Shown here piece by piece: positions 58,823-64,000 of a stretch of 64,000 nucleotides of DNA. A model generated the notes under the pieces. That model was not told the DNA's origin and ran no database searches. It saw only the letters and a list, made by a program, of their open reading frames with translations. The first letter of the stretch is position 1. Each line of letters opens with the position of its first letter. This DNA comes from Solirubrobacter sp963837485 (GTDB lineage Bacteria; Actinomycetota; Thermoleophilia; Solirubrobacterales; Solirubrobacteraceae), in assembly GCA_963837485.1 (NCBI GenBank), contig CAWINP010000005.1:137237-201236 (forward strand). The letters run 5' to 3'. A program made the translations under genes and the position numbers.

Positions 58823-61324
58823 TTGAGATCGCTCGCCCTCGCCCTGCTCGCCACGCGGCCCGCGCTCCGCCCGGCCGTCGCCGCCCTGCTCGGCTCCCGC
58901 CTCGCACGCCGCTCCGCCACGCTCGCGCTCGTCGCGTTCGCCGCCGCGCCCGCGACCGCCGGCGCCGCCCTGCCCGATCCGCTGGCTCGCGGCCCGTACA
59001 CCGTCGCGACCGTCGACCCGGTCCATCTCGGGCGACTGGACCTGGAGGAGCCCAACGCGGGCGGCGGCGCCACCACCGGCGCGTCGGCGGCGGCCACCGT
59101 GCAGCTGCGCGGCTCGCTCTACTACCCTGCCGATCGGGCCAAGGACTCGCCGGTGATCGTGCTCGTGCACGGCAATCACGGCAGCTGCGACAGCGGCTCC
59201 GCGCCCAACTGCACCGCGTTCAAGCGCAACGACCGCGGCTACGCGTACCTGGGCAACAACCTCGCGACCTGGGGCTACACCGTGCTGTCGCTCGACCAGG
59301 ACCAGCTGATCTTCTACCAGGACTCGCAGATGGGTAAGGGCATGCACCAGCGGCGGCGGATGATCGCCGCGGCGCTGGACGCCCTCTATGCCGCCAACCA
59401 GGCGCCGCTGCCCACCGACGCCGACACCGATCTCGGCGCGCGGCTGGTCGGCAGGCTCGACTTCTCGCGCATCGGGTTGATGGGCCACTCGCGCGGCGGA
59501 GACGCGGTCACCAGCTTCATCGACTACAACCGCACGCGGCCCGCGCCCGGGCGCCGCTACGACCTGCGCGGCGTGATCTCGCTGGCGCCGGTCGACTACG
59601 AGCGCCGCGCGCCGTATGGCGTGCCGTACATGTCCTACGTCGGCTACTGCGACGGCGACGTCTCGAACCTCCAAGGCGCGCGGTTCTTCGAGCGCAGCCA
59701 GTACATCCAGCCCACGGACCCGTATCCGCGGATCCAGGCGATGCTGCTCGGCGCCAACCACAACTGGTTCAACACGGTCTGGTTCGCCGACGGCGACGAC
59801 GCGACGGGCAGCGACGCGGCCTGCGCGACCTCGCAGCCGACCAACATCCGGCTCAGCGGAGGGCTGTACGACCTGACCACGCGTGGGTCGGGCGATCCGG
59901 CGCTGATGGGCGACCAGGAGAGGGCCGGTCTGGCGGTCATGTCCGCGTTCCTGCGCCGCTACGTCGGCGGCGACGCCGCGTTCGACCCGTACATGACCGG
60001 CGAGGTCAGCTCCGACGGCGTCACGCCGCAACTGCCGGCGTCCGCCTGCCCGACGAGCGCCTTCGGGATCCGCATCCCGTGCTTCGACCGGCTGATGACG
60101 TCGTATTTCGCGCCCCCTGCCGAGCGTCGCGACGTCATACGCCCCGAGACCGACAATCCGCTGGCGGTGAGCGCGCTCGGCACGGCGCTGACCGGATCCG
60201 GGTTCAGCAACCCGTATGTCGCGGGCGGAGGCGTCTCGCCGCTGCCGCCGACCACCGAAGGCGGCTTCGACTGGTGCAACCCGGAGCCGCTGGACTTCAC
60301 GCCGTCGCTGCTCGGCACGTCCGGCCTTCCGACGGCGGCGAAGCCGTGCCCACTCCCGGCCGCGAGCGCGCTCGGCGGGCAGAGCGGCACGCGCGAGAAC
60401 GCGCCGGTCAACCACTCCTACGGGCTCCAGCTCGCGCTCGCGTGGGACCAGCCGGCCGCGCTCGGAACCCGGATCCCCGCGGCGTCCCGCGACGTTTCTG
60501 GCTTCAAGTCGCTCGCGATGGGCGCCGCGGTCAACTTCTTCGACGCCCGCAATCCGCCGCGGACCGGGGACGCCGTCTGGAACCCGGGCCTGACTACGCA
60601 GGACTTCACGATCGCGCTGACCGACGCCGCCGGCCACGTCGGCACGGTCGCGGCCGCGAGCCCGCGCTACGGCACCGCGCTGCACCAGACCACGGGCACC
60701 ACGACCGCGCGCACGCACATCGTCCTCAACCAGATCCGCGTGCCGCTCGGGGATTTCGCCGCCCAGGGCGTCGATCTCACCGCCGTGCGACGCCTCGACC
60801 TGCGCTTCGGCGAGCCCGGCAAGCCCGCAACCGGGTCGATCGAGCTCGCCGACGTGCGCTTCCAGGAGTCAGTCTCCGGCCCGACCGTCTACACCGACAA
60901 GCTCGCCGACGTCCCCGTCACGCCGCCGGCCCCAGAGCCCGCTGCGGGCACTTCAGCTGAGGCCGCCCCCGGCGCGACATCCACGGCCGAGGCCGCCAGC
61001 GCGGCGCCGCCGGGCGAGGCCGCCGCCCGCGCGGCGGGCACCGCGGACGCGACGCCCCTGGCCGGCCACGCGGTCGCGGGCGGGTGTGCGGCGCCGAAGC
61101 TCGCCTCCGTGCGCGTCGTCGGCCGCCGCATCGTGGTCTCCGGTACGGCCGCCACGTGCGCCCCCGCCGTCACGGTGACCGTCTCGCGCGCCGGAGCGGC
61201 GCGGGCGAGCGCGACCCTCCGAGCAACCGGGCGACGCTGGAGCGCCCGGACCGGCCTGCTGAGGCCCGGCCGCTATCGCGTAGCCCTCCGGGCCGGCGCG
61301 GCGCGCGCCCTCACCGTCCGCTGA
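58823..61324 (+). CDS. secreted alpha/beta-hydrolase (lipase-like) with C-terminal beta domain
   Basis: About 833 residues. A basic N-terminus and hydrophobic stretch (SATLALVAFAAAPATAGAAL) form the signal peptide. The hydrolase core has VIVLVHGNHGSCD (oxyanion), the nucleophile elbow IGLMGHSRGGDAV, Asp in SLAPVDYE, and a His in LLGANHNWF. A jelly-roll-like part follows (about 500-680), then an Ala/Pro linker and a final basic beta domain of about 75 residues (APKLASVRVVGRRIVVSGTA). The TTG at 58823 is the best start since no ATG or GTG precedes the signal peptide; this is uncertain. Confidence 0.75.
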   Translation: MRSLALALLATRPALRPAVAALLGSRLARRSATLALVAFAAAPATAGAALPDPLARGPYTVATVDPVHLGRLDLEEPNAGGGATTGASAAATVQLRGSLYYPADRAKDSPVIVLVHGNHGSCDSGSAPNCTAFKRNDRGYAYLGNNLATWGYTVLSLDQDQLIFYQDSQMGKGMHQRRRMIAAALDALYAANQAPLPTDADTDLGARLVGRLDFSRIGLMGHSRGGDAVTSFIDYNRTRPAPGRRYDLRGVISLAPVDYERRAPYGVPYMSYVGYCDGDVSNLQGARFFERSQYIQPTDPYPRIQAMLLGANHNWFNTVWFADGDDATGSDAACATSQPTNIRLSGGLYDLTTRGSGDPALMGDQERAGLAVMSAFLRRYVGGDAAFDPYMTGEVSSDGVTPQLPASACPTSAFGIRIPCFDRLMTSYFAPPAERRDVIRPETDNPLAVSALGTALTGSGFSNPYVAGGGVSPLPPTTEGGFDWCNPEPLDFTPSLLGTSGLPTAAKPCPLPAASALGGQSGTRENAPVNHSYGLQLALAWDQPAALGTRIPAASRDVSGFKSLAMGAAVNFFDARNPPRTGDAVWNPGLTTQDFTIALTDAAGHVGTVAAASPRYGTALHQTTGTTTARTHIVLNQIRVPLGDFAAQGVDLTAVRRLDLRFGEPGKPATGSIELADVRFQESVSGPTVYTDKLADVPVTPPAPEPAAGTSAEAAPGATSTAEAASAAPPGEAAARAAGTADATPLAGHAVAGGCAAPKLASVRVVGRRIVVSGTAATCAPAVTVTVSRAGAARASATLRATGRRWSARTGLLRPGRYRVALRAGAARALTVR

Positions 61325-61580
61325 CCACGCCGCGCCGCGAGCCACGCACGCAGACACGGCGCGTGGCGCAAGCGACGGCGTTACCGGCGCCCCGGGCCAC
61401 GCCGCCCGATCCCGCCGGACTCCGCAGACGCCGGAGTCGCATGCCACCACCCCATCTAGCGTCGCAGGCGAGCACGGGGGGCGACGCGGGCGCAACGCGA
61501 CGCGGGCAACGCGGCGGCGCGACGCGGACGCAGGCGCAAGCGGTGCGCGGCCCGACGCCGGCAAGACACGGGGCCGGATT
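61325..61580. other. gene-free GC-rich region with short GACGCGGGC-type repeats
   Basis: No reading frame here looks coding. From about 61475 the sequence is built from irregular copies of GACGCGGGCGCAACG-like words. Its end (61539-61574) has a near copy at the other side of the insertion sequence (63793-63828). No hairpin terminator was clearly identified after the preceding gene. Confidence 0.5.
61539..61574 (+). repeat. 36-bp direct repeat, left copy
   Basis: Begins AGCGGTGCGCGGC and matches 63793-63828 at 33 of 36 positions, same orientation. The two copies bracket the third palindromic element, the DUF2867 fragment and the insertion sequence. Confidence 0.6.
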
Positions 61581-61817
61581 GGCGTGAGCGGCAACTGCGC
61601 AGGTGAGGTGTGCGGTTCGCTCGGGAACGATCAGCCGTGAGCGGGGTTCGGACACAATCGCTCAGCGAAGCGCTCAGCCGGGGAGGGGGTGCTGCACGTT
61701 TGTTCGCCACAGGTGAACAAAGGTGCGTCACCCCTCACTCGCAGCCCGAGACGATGATCGATTTACAGTCACCGCAACTTTCTCCCGCTCCCCTTACCTG
61801 CGCCGTTGCCGTTTAAG
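61581..61817 (+). repeat. diverged palindromic intergenic element, copy 3
   Basis: Same plan as copies 1 and 2 with lower identity. Left end GGCGTGAGCGGCAACTGCGC; right end CCCCTTACCTGCGCCGTTGC reads inward as the same arm. Where copies 1 and 2 have GTCAAC in the arms, this copy has GGCAAC in both, so pairing is kept. An inner GAACGATCA box and a counterpart (CGATGATCG, near 61751) are present. The central hairpin is different: TTTGTTC (61699-61705) with GAACAAA (61715-61721), extended outward by GCAC/GTGC and GGGGTG/CACCCC. Confidence 0.6.
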
Positions 61818-61915
61818 CGGCCCGCAGCGCCGGTGCCGCGAGGCCCCTCAAGGGGCGCCCGCCGTCGAACGGGCCGGCTCCAAGGCTGCCCCGGTTCCGT
61901 GACTAGACCAGGACC

Positions 61916-62110
61916 ATGGACGCACGCCTCCCGGCCTCCGCCCACGCCGCCCGCCCATGGCGCATCCACGACCTCGCCCGCGGCTTCCGGCTCCTCGACC
62001 TGTGGGCACTCCCGACCCCAGGCGGCCCGGACGACTCCCGCGGCTCGTAGAGCCGCGGGGTTCGATGGACCTCGGCGGCGGCTCGCGCGTCGTGCGCCGA
62101 CGCGGGCGGA
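61916..62110 (+). pseudogene. DUF2867 N-terminal fragment, frameshifted and cut by the insertion sequence
   Basis: The ATG at 61916 opens a frame reading ARPWRIHDLARGFRLLDLWALPTPGGPDD, which matches the start of DUF2867-type proteins. It then hits a stop; a one-base shift restores PRLVE in the next frame. The 4-bp target duplication of the insertion sequence begins at 62111. The rest of the gene is not seen beyond the element. Confidence 0.55.
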
Positions 62111-62114
62111 CTAG
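62111..62114. repeat. target-site duplication CTAG, left copy (right copy 63787-63790)
   Basis: CTAG directly abuts both ends of the insertion sequence. As CTAG is palindromic it could also be read as part of longer inverted repeats, but 4-5 bp duplications are usual for IS1380. Confidence 0.6.
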
Positions 62115-63786
62115 CCCGGATCGTTCATCAAGTCTCGCGGCCGGTGAGCGGTGAGAGTGGTGTGCGCGTTGTGTGGTGTGAGAGCCGCCGTGCGCGCTGG
62201 GGTGGGGGGAGATGGGGCGTTTGCGCGGGAACGGCGGCGCTCATCGAGCGTGGCGGGGGCAGCGGCCCGGGGTGGCCGTCGAGCCGGGGGCGTGATCGTC
62301 GTCGGGCTGGGGCGGCGCCGGTTTCAGCGCGCGGGTGGTGGGAGTGCGGCCAGGCGCTTGAAGGCGATCGCGAGGGCGGTGGCCCAGGGCCAGCTGCGCT
62401 GGAGGCGCAGGGTGGCGCGGCGGGCGTGGAACGCGAGCCGGCCGGCGGTGTGTAGCAGCCGATAGCGCAGCGTCTTGGGCTCGCAGATGGCGAGCTCGCC
62501 GGTGAGCGCGAGCTGCTGGGTCCAGGCGATCAGGTCCTGGGCGATAAGGGAGAGCTCGAGCCAGACGGCGTTGGGGTCGAGGCCTTGGAAGGGCAGGTTC
62601 TCCAGCCCGGTCTGCTTGCCGGTGCGGATGCGGTCCTCGGCGCCGGCGCGGGCGCGATGGAGGCGTTCGAGCTCGACCGGGTCGCCGGGCAGGTCGGTCA
62701 ACGTGCACTGGAAGCGGTGGCCGTCATGGTCGGTGAAGCACAGCTGCGCGCCCGGGTGCGGGCGCTCGCGACGCACGATCACGCGCCTGCCCTCGGGCCA
62801 GGCGCTGAGGTCGAGCTGGTCGGTGAGCTCGGCCACCCAGGCACCCTCGCGCGTCCCGCCGGCCTGGCGGATCGCGACCCGCCAGGCCGCGTCGGGCAGG
62901 CCGAGAATCGCCGCGCGGACCGACTCGGTGAGGTCATAACCCATCAAGAAGCGGATGCGCGCGGCGCGTAGCTCGTCGGTGAACTCGTGCGTGGCGGCGG
63001 CGCTGTCGGTGCGGACCACGATCTCGCCCGCCTCGACCAGCGCTCGCGGGAGCTGCGCGAGCGCGAGTTCGACCACGTCGATGTGATCGCTGGCGGTGTT
63101 GGCGCCGGCATTGCCCGGCCGCAGCACGCCGGCCAGCGCCTCGCGCGAGGCGTCCAGGTAGGCCAGCAACGGGTGAAACCCGAACCCGCGCTTGAAGGTG
63201 CCCGCCGCCCCGTCCTTCTCGCTGTGGGCAGTGATCAGCGTCGCGTCGATGTCGATCACAATCCGCTGCGGCCGAACGCCGACCTCCCAGGCGTGCTCGC
63301 GCGCTCGCGCTCGGGCGGCCCGCAGCGCCGCCAACAGCCCAGGGTCTGAGGCGAGCCGGTCGATCACCCGAAACGCCGTCGCGTCGGAGGCGACGGGCCC
63401 GAACAGCGCCCGCTGATCGCGAACCGCGCGCAGATCCGCCAGACACTCCCCGCCGTCGGCCAGCATCACCGCCAAGTCACGCACGACCCGGCCCGGATCG
63501 TGCCGGCCGCGCCGCTCGCGCATCGGCCCAAGCGCACGCGAGAGCGCGTCGGTGAGCCCGAGTCGGTCGGCCGCCTCGGCCAACAACGCCGCGCCGGCGT
63601 GCGAGACCAGCCCGCCTCCGTCCGGCACAACATCTACGGTGAAACGGCGCCCATCGCGCTGCACCTTCAAGGTGATCCTCCCGAGCGTCGGGGACTGGGC
63701 TTCGACAACCACAGAATCCCTGCTCAGGCGGACAGTTCAGCGGCCCCGATCACCCGGGGCCGCTGCTGCGTCATGAACGATCCGGG
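62115..63786 (-). mobile_element. IS1380-family insertion sequence, complete, 1672 bp
   Basis: Terminal inverted repeats CCCGGATCGTTCAT at 62115-62128 and its complement at 63773-63786 are perfect over 14 bp, or 18 bp if the flanking CTAG is counted. They enclose one intact transposase gene, and CTAG flanks both sides. Ends beginning CC are usual for the family. An intact frame and exact ends suggest recent insertion. Confidence 0.85.
62324..63712 (-). CDS. IS1380-family transposase
   Basis: A 462-residue DDE transposase. The first catalytic Asp is probably in IVIDIDATLITAHSEKDG, the second in EIVVRTDSAAATHEF, and the Glu lies in the later region around GKQTGLENLPFQG; RGFGFHPLLAYLD and FLMGYDLTE are typical of IS1380 proteins of actinobacteria. 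GTG start. No frameshift or stop was found, so it may be active. Confidence 0.9.
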   Translation of the reverse strand: MVVEAQSPTLGRITLKVQRDGRRFTVDVVPDGGGLVSHAGAALLAEAADRLGLTDALSRALGPMRERRGRHDPGRVVRDLAVMLADGGECLADLRAVRDQRALFGPVASDATAFRVIDRLASDPGLLAALRAARARAREHAWEVGVRPQRIVIDIDATLITAHSEKDGAAGTFKRGFGFHPLLAYLDASREALAGVLRPGNAGANTASDHIDVVELALAQLPRALVEAGEIVVRTDSAAATHEFTDELRAARIRFLMGYDLTESVRAAILGLPDAAWRVAIRQAGGTREGAWVAELTDQLDLSAWPEGRRVIVRRERPHPGAQLCFTDHDGHRFQCTLTDLPGDPVELERLHRARAGAEDRIRTGKQTGLENLPFQGLDPNAVWLELSLIAQDLIAWTQQLALTGELAICEPKTLRYRLLHTAGRLAFHARRATLRLQRSWPWATALAIAFKRLAALPPPAR

Positions 63787-63792
63787 CTAGCG

Positions 63793-63828
63793 AGCGGTGC
63801 GCGGCGCGACGCCGGCAACACGCGGGGC
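63793..63828 (+). repeat. 36-bp direct repeat, right copy
   Basis: Right-hand partner of 61539-61574 with three mismatches, beginning 3 bp after the target duplication of the insertion sequence. Confidence 0.6.
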
Positions 63829-64000
63829 GAGGCGTACGGCGCGCCGTCCGAGAGGGACGCGCGCCGGTGACGTGCGCCACGCGTGTGGCAGGCGTCGAGC
63901 GCGTCGCGCAGCAACGCGGACGGATCGCGCGGCGGGGCGTGGACCGCACGCGGGCGTTAACGACGAAGAGCCGCGTCGTGGGCGGCTCCTCTAATGAAGG
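63829..64000. other. gene-free GC-rich end of the window
   Basis: No supported gene. The sequence resembles 61475-61575 in word content. GAGCCGC and GCGGCTC at about 63970-63990 form a 7-bp stem followed by CTCTAAT, which might be a weak terminator for a gene outside the window. Confidence 0.35.

Noticed and set aside
63968..63992. A strong intrinsic terminator at the window end
   Set aside because: The stem is only 7 bp and is followed by CTCTAAT rather than a T-run, so it was kept only as a weak possibility.

Overview
The window is very GC-rich DNA from an actinobacterium, most likely of the Thermoleophilia (Solirubrobacter or Conexibacter type). This is inferred from SepF and the YggS/PgeF cell-division flank, the short EF-Ts, a single-motif RsiG-like protein, DUF6328, a short HisG paired with HisZ, an IS1380-type element, and many secreted glycosidases and beta-propeller proteins. 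No tRNA, rRNA or CRISPR array was found.

From 1 to 36 kb the minus strand carries a familiar core skeleton in ancestral order: pgeF-yggS-sepF-proC-yggT-lspA-rluD (division and envelope), then rpsB-tsf-pyrH-frr-uppS-cdsA, dxr-rseP, ispG, proS, a CDP-alcohol phosphatidyltransferase, an RsiG-like protein and the start of a zinc-ribbon protein. Many joints inside the operons are 4-base ATGA/GTGA overlaps. The skeleton is split by blocks of accessory genes, many on the plus strand: Mn-type SOD, two tandem clan GH-A hydrolases, a methyltransferase and a secreted propeller protein (2.9-8.4 kb); an MFS exporter with MarR, a decayed ABC transporter and a GGDEF/HD-GYP protein (11-16.8 kb); and alpha/beta hydrolase, HD, DJ-1, AraC and broken secreted-protein genes (20.7-26.3 kb).

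From 36 to 45 kb are a GH35 beta-galactosidase, an HxlR-SCP2 regulator divergent from a frameshifted RidA gene, a tRNA nucleotidyltransferase, a PQQ-type propeller protein and an internally deleted GH3 glycosidase. From 45 to 53 kb lie the histidine genes (murA-hisZ-hisG-hisD-hisB-hisH-hisA in one minus-strand run, hisF apart), with hisH showing a frameshift. From 53 to 61 kb are an HD protein with an isocitrate/isopropylmalate-type dehydrogenase, a cupredoxin lipoprotein, a DUF389 membrane protein, a secreted beta-helix protein and a secreted lipase-like hydrolase. The last 2.7 kb is a repeat-rich zone with a DUF2867 fragment and an IS1380-type element.

The most unusual signal is a family of about 226-bp palindromic intergenic elements: copies at 8436-8661 and 36257-36483, and a diverged relative at 61581-61817. 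The arms and a central hairpin differ between copies in a pairing-preserving way, while a 27-nt block is identical in the two close copies. Other points of interest are an S2 ribosomal protein with a tail of about 240 residues built partly on 24-bp repeats, MurA with Asp in place of the fosfomycin-target Cys, a C-terminal domain shared by two unrelated secreted proteins, a probable CTG start codon, and a recurring TANNNT box 6-9 nt before start codons that suggests frequent leaderless transcription.
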